DNA of 64,000 nucleotides from a bacterium (GCA_021785655.1 JAJYET010000006.1:1-64000); one strand, 5' to 3'. Positions 50,363-59,216 are shown, counted from the stretch's first letter. Program-made: numbers and translations. The notes: a model not told the origin generated them from the sequence alone.

Positions 50363-50860
50363 TCATCCTCCTCTGGCCGGCGCAGGCGGTGACGGGACCG
50401 CGTTCTCCCGGCAGGCGTGGCGGAGCCGCTCGACCACCGTCTTGGCCTCCCGCGCCGAGCGCGCCTGGACGAAAATGGTGTCATCCCCGGCCACCGTGCC
50501 CGCCACCTGGGGCAGCCGGAGGGAGTCCACGGCCAGCGCCACCACCTGGGCGGCTCCGCTGGGGGTGTGCAGGATGACCATGGATCCGACGACGTCGATC
50601 TCCAGGAGCTGGAGGGCCAGGAGCTGCAGCAGCCGACCCTGAGGCTCGGGGTCGGCGGGGGCGAGGTAGCGCCGCCCCGAACCGGACGCGGCCCTCAGGA
50701 CCCCGAGCTGGCGCAGGTCCCGGCTGATCGTGGTCTGGTCGGCGGCGATCCGCCGGCGGTGAAGTTCGTCCGCCAGCTCGCCCTGGGTGCGGACCGGGCG
50801 GGAGCGCAGGAGCTCCAGGATGGCCGACTGGCGCTCCCGCCGGGCCTCGGCGGAGGTCAA
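50363..50860 (-). CDS. argR: Arginine repressor ArgR
   Basis: 165 aa. The N-terminal winged helix has RTQGELADELHRRRIAADQTTISRDL-type sequence split over residues about 24-50. The C-terminal oligomerisation and arginine-binding domain has VVALAVDSLRLPQVAGT and AGDDTIFV, where the GDD aspartates bind arginine. As a hexamer with arginine it represses the arg operon, matching the ARG box before argC. The start TTG 50860 overlaps the argD stop (TTGA). The encoded repressor sits inside its own regulon. Confidence 0.95.
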   Translation of the reverse strand: MTSAEARRERQSAILELLRSRPVRTQGELADELHRRRIAADQTTISRDLRQLGVLRAASGSGRRYLAPADPEPQGRLLQLLALQLLEIDVVGSMVILHTPSGAAQVVALAVDSLRLPQVAGTVAGDDTIFVQARSAREAKTVVERLRHACRENAVPSPPAPARGG

Positions 50861-52059
50861 CTGGCGGCCCCCGCGCGCTCCAGCGCCCCGGCCAGCCGCA
50901 GGACGGCCAGCTCGACCTCATCGTCCGAGATCAGCAGCGGTGGGGCGAGGCGGATCGTCCGATCCCCGATGGCGTTGACCAGCACCCCCTGGGCCAGCGC
51001 CTCCTGGACAACCTGGGGGGCGATCGGGAGGTCGAGGCCGACTCCGAGGAGCAGCCCCCTGCCGCGCACCTCGGACACCGGCAGACCCCTCTGGGCCAGC
51101 CCCAGGATCCCCTCCCGGAGCTGGTCCCCAGCGGTGGCCGCCCTCTCCCAGAGCCGGTCCCGGCGGATGACGTCGAAGACCGCGCCTCCGGCGGCGCAGG
51201 CGACGGGGTTGCCCCCGAAGGTGCTCCCGTGATCCCCGGGTTCCAGGACGTCGGCCCGTCTGGCCACCAGCACCGCTCCCAGAGGGAGCCCACCGCCCAG
51301 TCCCTTGGCCGCCGTCATGACGTCCGGAACCACGCCCGACGGCTGGTGGGCCCACCAGCTGCCACTGCGGGCCATCCCGGACTGGACCTCGTCCAGGATC
51401 AGGAGCGCCTCGTGGCGGTCGCAGAGCTCGCGCACCCCCTGGAGGTACTGGTCGCCGAGCGGGTGCACACCGCTCTCGCCCTGGATGGGCTCGGCCATCA
51501 CCGCCACCACCGGCTGGCCCTCGTCCCGGAGCGCCGCCTCCAAGGCGCTGAGGTCACCGCGAGGCACCTGCAGGAAGCCCTGGGGAAGAGGTTGGAAGGG
51601 GTCGGAGTAGTGGGGGTTGCCGGTGGCCGCCAGCGTTCCCAGGGTGCGGCCGTGGAAGGCCCCCGCCAGGGTGACTATGGTGTGGGCCCCGCCGCGGTGC
51701 AGCTGACCCCACTTCCTGGCAATCTTGATCGCGGCCTCGTTGGCCTCGGCGCCGCTGTTGCAGAGGAAGACCCGGCCCGGGAAGGCGCTCTGGACCAGCC
51801 GAGCCGCCAGCTCCACCGGCTTCTCGGTGTGGTAGAGGTTGCTGGTGTGCACCAGCCGGTGGAGCTGCCGGCTGGCCGCCTCCACGACCTCGGGGTGGCA
51901 GTGTCCCAGGACGTTGACCGCGATCCCCCCCACCAGGTCCAGAAGCCGCTGGCCGTCCTCCGCCTCCACCCAGCAGCCCCGTCCCGACACCAGGGTGATG
52001 GGCAGCCGGCGATAGGTGTCGCAGAGCAGGGCACCTTCGCGCTCCCCCACCGCCGGCAC
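50857..52059 (-). CDS. argD: Acetylornithine aminotransferase
   Basis: 400 aa, class III PLP aminotransferase. The PLP lysine is in TAAKGLGGGLP (about Lys252). NSGAEANEAAIKIARKW, GAFHGRTLGTLAATGN and ILDEVQSGMARSG are typical of ArgD. It makes N-acetylornithine from N-acetylglutamate semialdehyde and may also serve lysine synthesis. The start GTG 52059 comes 1 nt after the argB stop. Confidence 0.95.
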   Translation of the reverse strand: MPAVGEREGALLCDTYRRLPITLVSGRGCWVEAEDGQRLLDLVGGIAVNVLGHCHPEVVEAASRQLHRLVHTSNLYHTEKPVELAARLVQSAFPGRVFLCNSGAEANEAAIKIARKWGQLHRGGAHTIVTLAGAFHGRTLGTLAATGNPHYSDPFQPLPQGFLQVPRGDLSALEAALRDEGQPVVAVMAEPIQGESGVHPLGDQYLQGVRELCDRHEALLILDEVQSGMARSGSWWAHQPSGVVPDVMTAAKGLGGGLPLGAVLVARRADVLEPGDHGSTFGGNPVACAAGGAVFDVIRRDRLWERAATAGDQLREGILGLAQRGLPVSEVRGRGLLLGVGLDLPIAPQVVQEALAQGVLVNAIGDRTIRLAPPLLISDDEVELAVLRLAGALERAGAAS

Positions 52060-52060
52060 C

Positions 52061-52954
52061 TCAGTCCCCCTCTGGGGGGTCGATCATGGTGCCCACCCCG
52101 GCCTCGGTGAGCAGCTCCAGAAGGATCGAGTGGGGCTCTCTTCCGTCGATGATGTGGACCGCCACCCCGGCCCGGGCCGCGCGGCAGCCGGCCTGGAGCT
52201 TGGGGATCATCCCCGAGCTCGCCGTGCCGTCCCTGAGCAGCTCTTCAGCCTCCCCCACCGGCAGCCGGCTGAGCAGCCGGCCCTCGCGATCGCGCACCCC
52301 CTCCACGTCCGTCAGGAGCAGCAGCTTGGCGGCTCCCAGCTCCTCGGCGAGGGCGGCCGCCACCCAGTCGGCATTGACGTTGTAGCTGCGCCCGTCGTAG
52401 CCCAGCCCGATCGAGGCCACCACCGGGATCATCCCCCGCTCCAGGATCCCCAGCAGCGGGTCGGCATTGACCTCCTGGACCTCCCCCACCAGCCCCAGGT
52501 CCTCCCCCCGGGGACCCAGCTGGCGGCGCACCAGGATGGTGGGCCCGTCCTCCCCGGAGAGCCCCATGGCCCGGCCCCCCAGGCGGTGGATGGCGGCCAC
52601 CAGGTCCGGGGTGATCTTGCCGGTCAGGACCATCTTGGCCACCTCCATGGTGGGCTCGTCGGTGACCCGAAGGCCGGCCACGAACTGGGTGTCCAGCCCC
52701 AGCCGGTCCGAGAGCGCGGTGATCTCGCGCCCGCCTCCGTGCACCAGAACCGGGCGCAGCCCAACGAAGCGCAGCAGGACGAGGTCCTGCAGGACCGCGT
52801 CGCGGGCCGCGGCCTCCTCCATCGCCGCCCCCCCCACCTTGACCACCAGGGTGCGGCCGTGGAAGCGCTGGATGTAGGGCAGCGCCTCCACCAGAACCTG
52901 GGCGCGCAGGCTGTCGGGGATGACCGGGGTGAGCTCAGGTTGAGTAGTCGGCAT
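52061..52954 (-). CDS. argB: Acetylglutamate kinase
   Basis: 297 aa. VVKVGGAAME near the N-terminus binds ATP, LVHGGGREITAL and FVAGLRVTDEPTMEV bind N-acetylglutamate, and NVNADWVAAALAEEL and GMIPKLQAGCRAA complete the kinase fold. It phosphorylates N-acetylglutamate and is the usual point of arginine feedback control. ATG 52954 lies within the end of argJ (20-nt overlap). Confidence 0.96.
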   Translation of the reverse strand: MPTTQPELTPVIPDSLRAQVLVEALPYIQRFHGRTLVVKVGGAAMEEAAARDAVLQDLVLLRFVGLRPVLVHGGGREITALSDRLGLDTQFVAGLRVTDEPTMEVAKMVLTGKITPDLVAAIHRLGGRAMGLSGEDGPTILVRRQLGPRGEDLGLVGEVQEVNADPLLGILERGMIPVVASIGLGYDGRSYNVNADWVAAALAEELGAAKLLLLTDVEGVRDREGRLLSRLPVGEAEELLRDGTASSGMIPKLQAGCRAARAGVAVHIIDGREPHSILLELLTEAGVGTMIDPPEGD

Positions 52955-54161
52955 TTATCCTCACGTAGTCGGCGCTGAGGTCGCACCCCAGGGCGCTCGC
53001 CCCGGCCTCCCCCACGCCCAGGTTGACCTCGATCACGACCCGCGCGGCCAGAAGCCGGCGGGCCACCCGTTCCACAGCTCCCGGCACCACCTGTCCCCGG
53101 GCGAACAGCTCCTCGCCCTGCATCGACAGCCGGCACCGGTCCAGGGCGAGCTCCGCGCCTGAGCGCCCCACCGCCGCCAGCACCCGCCCCCAGTTGGGGT
53201 CACCGCCGTGGACGGCGGCCTTCACCAGCGGGGAGCTGCTGACGCAGCGGGCGGCCAGGAGAGCCTCGCCGGGGCTGGCGGCGCCCGAGACCCGCACTTC
53301 GAACACCCTGGTGGCCCCCTCCCCGTCCGCGACCACCTGCTCGGCCAGGGAGCCCAGGACCGCGTCCAGCGCCTCCTCGAACTCCGTCCACCCGGCAGCC
53401 CCCGGCGTGAGGGCGGGGGAGCCGGCCGCGCCGTTGGCGAGGAGGAGGCAGCTGTCGTTGGTGCTGGTGTCACCGTCCACGCTGATGCGGTTGAAGGTGC
53501 GCCGCACCACCCGACCGAGCAGCTCCTGCAGGGCCGGGGCCGGGACCGCGGCGTCCGTGGTCAGGAACGCCAGCAGGGTCGCCATGTCCGGATGGATCAT
53601 CCCCGAGCCCTTGGCCATCCCCCCGAGGTGGTGGGGGACTCCGAAGGCCAAGAACTCCACGCCGGCCTCCTTGGACCTGGTGTCGGTGGTCATGATGGCC
53701 CGGGCCGCGTCCGCCCCCCGCCCCGCGCCCAGGTCGGCGGCGGCGCGGGAGATCGCGGGAACGATGCGCTCCATGGGCATGGGCCGGCCGATCACCCCGG
53801 TGGAGGCGACCAGGACCTCGTGGGGGGCGCAGTCCACGCTGTCGCCCGCGGCCTGGGCCATGCGCAGGGCGTCCCCCAGGCCCCGCGACCCCGTCGCGGC
53901 ATTGGCATTCCCGCTGTTCACCACCACGGCCCGGGCCGTCCCCCGGCGCAGGTGCAGCTGGCTCACCACGACCGGGGCCGCCTTGACCCGGTTCTGGGTG
54001 AAGACGCCCGCGGCCGTGGCCACCCGGTCGGAGACCAGCAGGGCCACGTCGGGCCGGCCCAGGCTCCCGTCCCGGACGCCCGCCGTGGCCACCCCGGCGC
54101 TGAAGCCGGCGGCCATGGTCACCCCCTCAATGGGACGGGTCGCCGGCTCGCTCACGGCCAT
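52935..54161 (-). CDS. argJ: Bifunctional ornithine acetyltransferase/N-acetylglutamate synthase
   Basis: 408 aa. The autocleavage and nucleophile site is in KGSGMIHPDMATLLAF (threonine at about residue 195), which divides the precursor into alpha and beta chains. STGVIGRPMP, TRTFNRISVDGDTSTND-like and VHGGDPNWGRVLAAVG stretches are typical. ArgJ recycles the acetyl group from N-acetylornithine and can start the pathway from acetyl-CoA, which explains why no separate argA is seen. The start is ATG 54161 (10-nt overlap with argC); GTG 54155, making a GTGA overlap, is an equal alternative. Confidence 0.94.
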   Translation of the reverse strand: MAVSEPATRPIEGVTMAAGFSAGVATAGVRDGSLGRPDVALLVSDRVATAAGVFTQNRVKAAPVVVSQLHLRRGTARAVVVNSGNANAATGSRGLGDALRMAQAAGDSVDCAPHEVLVASTGVIGRPMPMERIVPAISRAAADLGAGRGADAARAIMTTDTRSKEAGVEFLAFGVPHHLGGMAKGSGMIHPDMATLLAFLTTDAAVPAPALQELLGRVVRRTFNRISVDGDTSTNDSCLLLANGAAGSPALTPGAAGWTEFEEALDAVLGSLAEQVVADGEGATRVFEVRVSGAASPGEALLAARCVSSSPLVKAAVHGGDPNWGRVLAAVGRSGAELALDRCRLSMQGEELFARGQVVPGAVERVARRLLAARVVIEVNLGVGEAGASALGCDLSADYVRINADYST

Positions 54162-55177
54162 TGCGGCGCCCGGCCGATGCCGGCCGCGGGGTCCAGCCCG
54201 AGGCGCCAGTTGAGGGCCTGGACCGCCTGCCAGGCGGCGCCCCGCCCGAGGTTGTCCAGGACCGCCTCGACCACCAGATGGGACCCCTGGGCGTCCAGGT
54301 GGATGAAGGTGTGGTTGGTCCGGCTCGCGAGCTTGGTGGGGACCGGGGCCTGCACCAGGTGCACAAAGGGGCTTGCAGCGTACTCCCGCTGGTATTCCTC
54401 TCTCACGCGCTCCAGGGCCGGCACCCCCTCCCAGCGCAGATAGCAGGTGACGCAGATGCCCCTGGTCATCGGCACCAGGTGGGGCACGAAGGTGACCTCG
54501 ACCGCGGAGCGTGAGAACTCCGAGAGCGCCTGCTGGATCTCCGGCTGGTGGCGGTGTCCGGGCACCGAGTAGGGGAGCACCGCCTCGTCCAGCTCGGAGA
54601 AGAGGTAGGAGGACCCGGCCGCGCGCCCGGCCCCGCTGATCCCGGTCTTGCCATCCACCACCACCGAGGGCTGCACCAGCCGGGAGCGGAGGGCCGGGGC
54701 GGTGGCCAGGATGGCGGCGGTGGCGAAGCACCCCGGAAGGGCGAGGATGCGTCCCTCACGGGAGCCCAACCCCAGCTCGGGGACGGTGAGCTGCGCCTCC
54801 CGCAGCAGCTCCGGAGCGGGGTGCGTCCGGCCATACCACGTGGGGTACAGCTCCGGAGCCCGGAGGCGGAAGTCCGCCGAGACGTCGATCACCAACGCGC
54901 CGCTCTCCAGCCAGGCGCCGGCCTGGGCAGCCGCCTCGAGAGCGGACTGGGCCGAGATCACAACCTCCAGGCTGGTGGAATCCAGATCCTCGGTGAGCTC
55001 CAGATCGCAGCTGGAGCCCAAGCACGCCTCCCGGTGGACTCGGCCCGCCTGGCTCCGCGAGCTGACCTGCGTGAGCTGCGCCGAGGGGTGCTCCAGAAGC
55101 AGGCTGACCACCTCTGCACCCGCATATCCCGTGGCTCCAGCCACCCCGACCCGGGGCGTGCCCGCCGGCTGCTCCAT
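54152..55177 (-). CDS. argC: N-acetyl-gamma-glutamyl-phosphate reductase
   Basis: 341 aa. The NADP-binding VGVAGATGYAGAEVVSLLLEHP-type start (split here) is at residues 10-31 and the catalytic cysteine is in ALPGCFATAA (about Cys149). GKTGISGAGR and VPHLVPMTRGI are also diagnostic. It reduces N-acetylglutamyl phosphate to the semialdehyde. It is the first gene of the operon argC-J-B-D-R-G-H, just behind the ARG box. ATG 55177 has a -10-like AATACT 6 nt upstream. Confidence 0.96.
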   Translation of the reverse strand: MEQPAGTPRVGVAGATGYAGAEVVSLLLEHPSAQLTQVSSRSQAGRVHREACLGSSCDLELTEDLDSTSLEVVISAQSALEAAAQAGAWLESGALVIDVSADFRLRAPELYPTWYGRTHPAPELLREAQLTVPELGLGSREGRILALPGCFATAAILATAPALRSRLVQPSVVVDGKTGISGAGRAAGSSYLFSELDEAVLPYSVPGHRHQPEIQQALSEFSRSAVEVTFVPHLVPMTRGICVTCYLRWEGVPALERVREEYQREYAASPFVHLVQAPVPTKLASRTNHTFIHLDAQGSHLVVEAVLDNLGRGAAWQAVQALNWRLGLDPAAGIGRAPQWP

Positions 55178-55183
55178 TACGGG

Positions 55184-55203
55184 AGTATTGCATATTTATG
55201 CAA
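55184..55203 (-). promoter_or_regulatory. ARG box overlapping the argC promoter
   Basis: TTGCATA (55188-55194), a TT centre and TATGCAA (55197-55203) make a perfect 7-bp-arm palindrome matching the ArgR operator pattern (TNTGNATWWWWATNCANA type). AATACT (minus strand, 55189-55184) can serve as the argC -10 box 6 nt before ATG 55177, so bound ArgR would block RNA polymerase. Confidence 0.8.
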
Positions 55204-55227
55204 GAGGCCGCATGATGAGGCGAAACC

Positions 55228-55241
55228 GGTGATAATTCACC
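55228..55241 (+). promoter_or_regulatory. Second dyad and leaderless -10 box before the GNAT gene
   Basis: GGTGA-TAAT-TCACC (55228-55241) is a perfect inverted repeat. It contains GATAAT (55231-55236), which ends 6 nt before GTG 55243 and should act as the -10 box of the rightward acetyltransferase gene. It lies 24 bp from the ARG box and could be a weaker second ArgR half of the operator. Confidence 0.55.
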
Positions 55242-55242
55242 C

Positions 55243-56097
55243 GTGCTCAGGAGGGGCCGGCTGCGCCCGCCGCGGGTGCGCCAGCTCTGGGCTGCGGACC
55301 GCGATGAGGTCGAGGCCTGCCTCGCTCAGAGCCCCTTGGAGAACGTCTTCCTGCGGAGCGAGGTGCGCCGGGGAGCCCTCCGCGACGGCGCCCTCTTGGG
55401 GGTCCAGCGGTCGGGCGACCGCCGGGTGAGAGGAGTCGCCCTGAGAGGACCGCTGCTGGTGCCCTGGGCGCGGGAGGTGCCCGACCTCAGCGCCCTGGCC
55501 GAGGCTCTCCGCCCGACTCTGCGCCGGGTCCAACTGATCGTGGGCCCGAGGGACCAGGTGGAGCGTCTACAACGGTTCTGGGAGGGAGACCTCCGCCCGA
55601 TCCGCCTGCTGCGGGCCGAGCAGCCTCATTACTCGCTCACCGCGGGGCAGCTGCGAGCGGTGCCCGGACCCCGCGCCCCTCTGCGCCTGGCGCGAATCCA
55701 GGACCTGGAGCTGGTCGCCCGGGCCGGGGCGGCCATGCACCGGGAGGAGATGGGCTTCAATCCCCTGGAGCTCGACCCGGTCGGCTGGAGGGAACGGGTG
55801 GTGACCGCGATCCGGCGCGGCTGGATCCACCTGTGGGAGGAGGACGGGAGAATCGTCTTCAAGGCGGAGTGCTCGGCGGTGACCCCCGAGGCGGTCCAGA
55901 TCCAGGGCGTGTGGACCGACCCCCAGCTGCGGGGCCAGGGCCGCGGGACCGCCGGGATGGCGGAGGTCTGCCGGCAGCTCCTCCCCAGCACCGGCGCCGT
56001 GACCCTGTTCGTCAACGACTTCAACCTGCCCGCCATCCGGGTGTACGAGAAGGTCGGCTTCACCCGCATCGGGACCATGCGCTCGGTCCTCTTCTGA
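55243..56097 (+). CDS. GNAT-family N-acetyltransferase with an N-terminal DUF4081-like half
   Basis: 284 aa. Residues about 1-135 match the general layout of the DUF4081 half seen in actinobacterial GNATs (LENVFLRSEVRRGAL). Residues about 150-284 are a GNAT domain with the acetyl-CoA loop TDPQLRGQGRGTAGMAEVCR and closing LFVNDFNLPAIRVYEKVGF. The substrate is unknown. It is divergent from argC across an ArgR operator; a role in acetylating an arginine-pathway compound is possible but unproven. The start GTG 55243 is supported by the -10 box position. Confidence 0.85.
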   Translation: MLRRGRLRPPRVRQLWAADRDEVEACLAQSPLENVFLRSEVRRGALRDGALLGVQRSGDRRVRGVALRGPLLVPWAREVPDLSALAEALRPTLRRVQLIVGPRDQVERLQRFWEGDLRPIRLLRAEQPHYSLTAGQLRAVPGPRAPLRLARIQDLELVARAGAAMHREEMGFNPLELDPVGWRERVVTAIRRGWIHLWEEDGRIVFKAECSAVTPEAVQIQGVWTDPQLRGQGRGTAGMAEVCRQLLPSTGAVTLFVNDFNLPAIRVYEKVGFTRIGTMRSVLF

Positions 56098-56121
56098 GCC
56101 CGGGCTGCCCGGGGATGGTCT

Positions 56122-57069
56122 TCAGCCGCCCTCCGCCAGTGCCGCGGCAGGGCGCCGACGGCGGGCCAGCGCCGGCCCACTCACCATCAGCACGACTCCC
56201 ACCGTGATCATCGCCGCAGCCACCACCGTTCCCAGGGTGAGTCCCTGGCCCAGGATGACCCACCCGAGGACGATCGCCACCAGGGGGTTGACATAGGCGT
56301 AGGTGGCGACCGTGGTGGTGGGGAGGCTGGCGAGGGCGAACACGAAGCAGGAGTAGCCGAGCAGCGACCCTCCGACCACGAGCCAGGCGAAGGCCAAGAG
56401 CGTCGATGGTCCCACCTGCTGGAGGTGGAACTGATGCAGCTCGCCGGTGGCCGCCCCCAGGACCACGAGGCCCAGCCCACCGGCCAGCATCTCCAGCGCT
56501 GAGGCCTGGAGGAGGCTGCGAGGGAGGGGCGCGGACCGGGAGTACAGCGATCCGGCGGCCCAGAGGAGTGAGGAGAGGAGCAGCGCCACTGCGAAGACCG
56601 GCTGGAGACGGCCGCCTGAACCAGGTCCGGCCAGCAGCGCGACCCCGGCCAGACCCACCGCCACCCCGGCCCAGCCCAGAACCCCTGGCCTTGCCGCACG
56701 GGTCAGCACCACCCCCAGGACGGCCATCCAGAGGGGCACGGTGGCGATCATGAGCGCTGCCATCCCCGAGGGAACCTTTAGCTCCGCCCAGCTGACAAGG
56801 CCGTTGGCGCCGAGCAGCAGGAGTGCCCCGACAATCGCCGCCGCCCGAACTTCTCGAAGGCTGGGCCGGTGGTGACCGGAGGCACTCCGCACTGCCACCA
56901 GGTGAAGGATTGCTCCGGCGACCAAGAAGCGGCTGCCGGCCATGAGGAAGGGTGGAACCCCGCGCACCGCCACCTGGATGGCGGTGAAGGTGGAGCCCCA
57001 CATGAAGTAGACCACCACCAGCGCCGCCCAGGCGAGCAGCCAGCGAGAACCGCGGAATTTGGTGAACAT
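56122..57069 (-). CDS. EamA/DMT-family metabolite exporter
   Basis: 315 aa, ten membrane helices in two EamA repeats (about 12-145 and 158-300). VVYFMWGSTFTAIQVAVRGV opens the first repeat and YAYVNPLVAIVLGWVILGQ lies in the second, as in YedA/RhaT-like drug/metabolite transporters of the inner membrane. The gene is divergent from an Lrp-type regulator, a common pairing for amino acid exporters, so amino acid export is a reasonable guess. Confidence 0.9.
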   Translation of the reverse strand: MFTKFRGSRWLLAWAALVVVYFMWGSTFTAIQVAVRGVPPFLMAGSRFLVAGAILHLVAVRSASGHHRPSLREVRAAAIVGALLLLGANGLVSWAELKVPSGMAALMIATVPLWMAVLGVVLTRAARPGVLGWAGVAVGLAGVALLAGPGSGGRLQPVFAVALLLSSLLWAAGSLYSRSAPLPRSLLQASALEMLAGGLGLVVLGAATGELHQFHLQQVGPSTLLAFAWLVVGGSLLGYSCFVFALASLPTTTVATYAYVNPLVAIVLGWVILGQGLTLGTVVAAAMITVGVVLMVSGPALARRRRPAAALAEGG

Positions 57070-57152
57070 CTGTAAGCGCCGACTCCTGGCGTCCTAAGCA
57101 ACCAAGCTGATTCTAGCGCCTTGACTTCGAAACTTGTGGCACAATCCAGACG

Positions 57153-57626
57153 ATGGACGACATCGACAGGCGCATCCTCAGCCTGCTCTCCCTGAGGGGC
57201 CGGATGACGCTGGCAGGTCTGGGCGAGGCCGTGGGGCTCTCGGGTCCAGCGGTCCACGACCGGGTGCACCGCCTGGAGGACAGTGGTGTGATCCGGGGAT
57301 ATGCCGCGTTGCTGGACCCCGACCGAGTGGGCCTGGGGACGGCGGCGATGGTCTCGATCACCCTGGGAGGGGACCCGGATGCCCGGTCGGAGCTGGAAAG
57401 GCGGCTGGCCGAGGACCCTCGGGTCCTGGAACTGCACGAGGTCGCCGGCGACGACTGCTACGTTGCCAAGGTGCGGGTGAGCTCACCCAAGGCTCTCGCG
57501 GTGCTGCTGGCCGAGCTCCGGCTGGACTTCCCCGGGCTAACCACCCGTTCGATGATGGTCCTGCGGACGTGTTTCGAAAAGCCGCTTGGGCCAGGTGCTG
57601 AGGGCGGAGGCGACGCGGCCGGCTGA
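57153..57626 (+). CDS. Lrp/AsnC-family transcriptional regulator
   Basis: 157 aa. The N-terminal HTH reads DDIDRRILSLLSLRGRMTLA and LGEAVGLSGPAVHDRVHRLE. The C-terminal RAM domain follows, with a LELHEVAGDDCYVAKVRV strand for ligand binding. It probably controls the divergent EamA exporter in response to an amino acid. CACAAT lies 7 nt before ATG 57153, and TTGACT at 57121-57126 is close to it but with a short spacer. Its 3' part overlaps the tail of a convergent regulator gene by 169 bp. Confidence 0.9.
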   Translation: MDDIDRRILSLLSLRGRMTLAGLGEAVGLSGPAVHDRVHRLEDSGVIRGYAALLDPDRVGLGTAAMVSITLGGDPDARSELERRLAEDPRVLELHEVAGDDCYVAKVRVSSPKALAVLLAELRLDFPGLTTRSMMVLRTCFEKPLGPGAEGGGDAAG

Positions 57627-58273
57627 GGCTGGATCCGATCCCCCCGGAGTGGGCGGCCGGCGGCAAGCGGGCTGGGTCTTCGCCCTGCGCCGGTCGACCG
57701 CCAGCGGAGGTGTTTCGAGAAGAGGGCCAGAGGTGGAGCCGGGAGCAGGATTCCGGCCACCACCCGGCGCCGTCTCGCCGGGGTCGCCGCGTTGGCCAGA
57801 CGGGGCCGCACGACCGCGGCCAGCTCTTCCTGGAAGTTGGCCAGCTCCTCATCGGAGAGCCACAGAGCCCCCATGCGGACGCCGGCCCGGTCCCGGACCG
57901 GGTCGGTGGGCCCGGCGGCGAGATAGCTCTCGGCCTCGGCCAGCAGCCCCGCCAGGAAGACCATGAAGGCCTCGCGGAGTTCATCAGGGGTCATGGCGGC
58001 CAGGGCGGCAGGGGCTCCCAGTGCCGCTTCGGCGCGGAGGACATTGGTGCGTTCGACGGCCCCTCGCACCCGGCGCTCCGAAACCACCCGCAGCACCCCG
58101 GCCTCGGCCAGCCGCGCCACGTGTCGGTACGGACTCCCGAGGGGGACGTCCTCGAGCTCGCCGGCAATCTGCGAAGTCGTCAGCACTCGGTCCCCGAGGA
58201 ACGCCTGGACGACTCGGAGCCGGACAGGGTGGAAGAGCAGGTCCGCGCTGGTCACGGCCGGGAGTCTCGCCAA
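57458..58273 (-). CDS. ArsR-like HTH regulator with an abnormal C-terminal extension
   Basis: 271 aa as read. Residues 1-180 match the HTH family with FHPVRLRVVQAFLGDRVLTT, GSPYRHVARLAEAGVL and RRVRGAVERTN, then a helical dimer/ligand domain (LTDEELA-type LSDEELANFQEELAAVV) ending RRRRVVAGILLP, where this family usually stops. Residues after about 185 are Pro/Ser-rich and lie antisense to the Lrp gene, so they look like read-through after loss of the normal stop or a frameshift. The start is TTG 58273. The target is unknown. Confidence 0.72.
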   Translation of the reverse strand: MARLPAVTSADLLFHPVRLRVVQAFLGDRVLTTSQIAGELEDVPLGSPYRHVARLAEAGVLRVVSERRVRGAVERTNVLRAEAALGAPAALAAMTPDELREAFMVFLAGLLAEAESYLAAGPTDPVRDRAGVRMGALWLSDEELANFQEELAAVVRPRLANAATPARRRRVVAGILLPAPPLALFSKHLRWRSTGAGRRPSPLAAGRPLRGDRIQPQPAASPPPSAPGPSGFSKHVRRTIIERVVSPGKSSRSSASSTARALGELTRTLAT

Positions 58274-58358
58274 CCTATGCCGTAGGTGTTCCTGTTTCTG
58301 GGATTGACCATGCGGCTGGGACCGCCGGCGGCCCGAGCCAAGCGCCTATCCCGTTCCC

Positions 58359-59216
58359 TCAGAACTCGTCCTCATCCTCCTCCAGGTCGTCGTCGTCGAC
58401 CACCGGCTCGTCGACCTCGTCCCCGTCCTCGAACTCACCGAAGCCCTCATCCAGCTCGGTGCGGACGGGTGCCGTCCCCACCAGGTCCTGATCGTCGTCC
58501 TCCAGCTGGAGCGGCTCGGAGTCCCGCGAAAGCAGCGCCTCCTTGGCGTAGGGTCGATACTCGGCTTCCCGCCCCTTGCGGACGGGGAATGCCACCGTTC
58601 CCACTGCCTCCGGGGACTGGTGCACTTCGCGGATGAGCAGGTTGACGGCCCCGCCCTCCAGCCTCACCACCCCGGCCTGATACCGGTTCCCCAGGGAGAC
58701 GAGGTGGCGTACCCGCTGGGCCAGACGCGGCTCCAGGGCCCCCAGGGAGACTCCCCGGAGGGTCCTGGCGACCACTTCGCCGTCTCCCAACTCCAGGTCC
58801 ACACGGTCCCCGGCGGCGACCTGGGCGGGGTCCACCCGGGCCGACGGCGAAAGGCGGGTCATGGTGGTCTTGCCCGGCTCCTCGGTGAAGAAGCGCGGGG
58901 GCAGAGAGGCCTCCCCGGGCACGGCGGAGGCTCGGCCCTCCATCAGCTCGTCCAGCTTGGAAAGCTGGCGCTTGGCGATCTGATTCAGAGGATTGAGGGC
59001 CAGAGCCCGCCGGTAAGCCTCCCCTGCCTCATCGAACCGGGCCGTCTCCATCAGGGCCTTGCCCAGGCGATTGGCGGTCTCCTCGTCCTCGCCAAACCGC
59101 TCTTGGATCTCCAGGTTGGCACTCACCGCCTCTTCCCAGCGGGCCGAAAGGGCCATCTGGACTGCATCCTGCACCAGTTCCAGCTTGCTCCGGGCGTGGT
59201 CGCCTACGTCGGACAC
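58359..59216 (-). CDS. TPR protein with an acidic C-terminal tail
   Basis: 285 aa. The N-terminal 80 residues hold two tetratricopeptide-like repeats (RWEEAVSANLEIQERFGEDE, ARFDEAGEAYRRALALNP). The middle (about 120-230) is a beta-rich domain with RVDLELGDGEVVARTLRGV and YQAGVVRLEGGAVNLLIREV. The last 40 residues are almost all Asp/Glu. No family name is known to me for the middle part. GTG 59216 is preceded by AGGAGG with 7 nt spacing. It is divergent from parA. Confidence 0.8.
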   Translation of the reverse strand: MSDVGDHARSKLELVQDAVQMALSARWEEAVSANLEIQERFGEDEETANRLGKALMETARFDEAGEAYRRALALNPLNQIAKRQLSKLDELMEGRASAVPGEASLPPRFFTEEPGKTTMTRLSPSARVDPAQVAAGDRVDLELGDGEVVARTLRGVSLGALEPRLAQRVRHLVSLGNRYQAGVVRLEGGAVNLLIREVHQSPEAVGTVAFPVRKGREAEYRPYAKEALLSRDSEPLQLEDDDQDLVGTAPVRTELDEGFGEFEDGDEVDEPVVDDDDLEEDEDEF

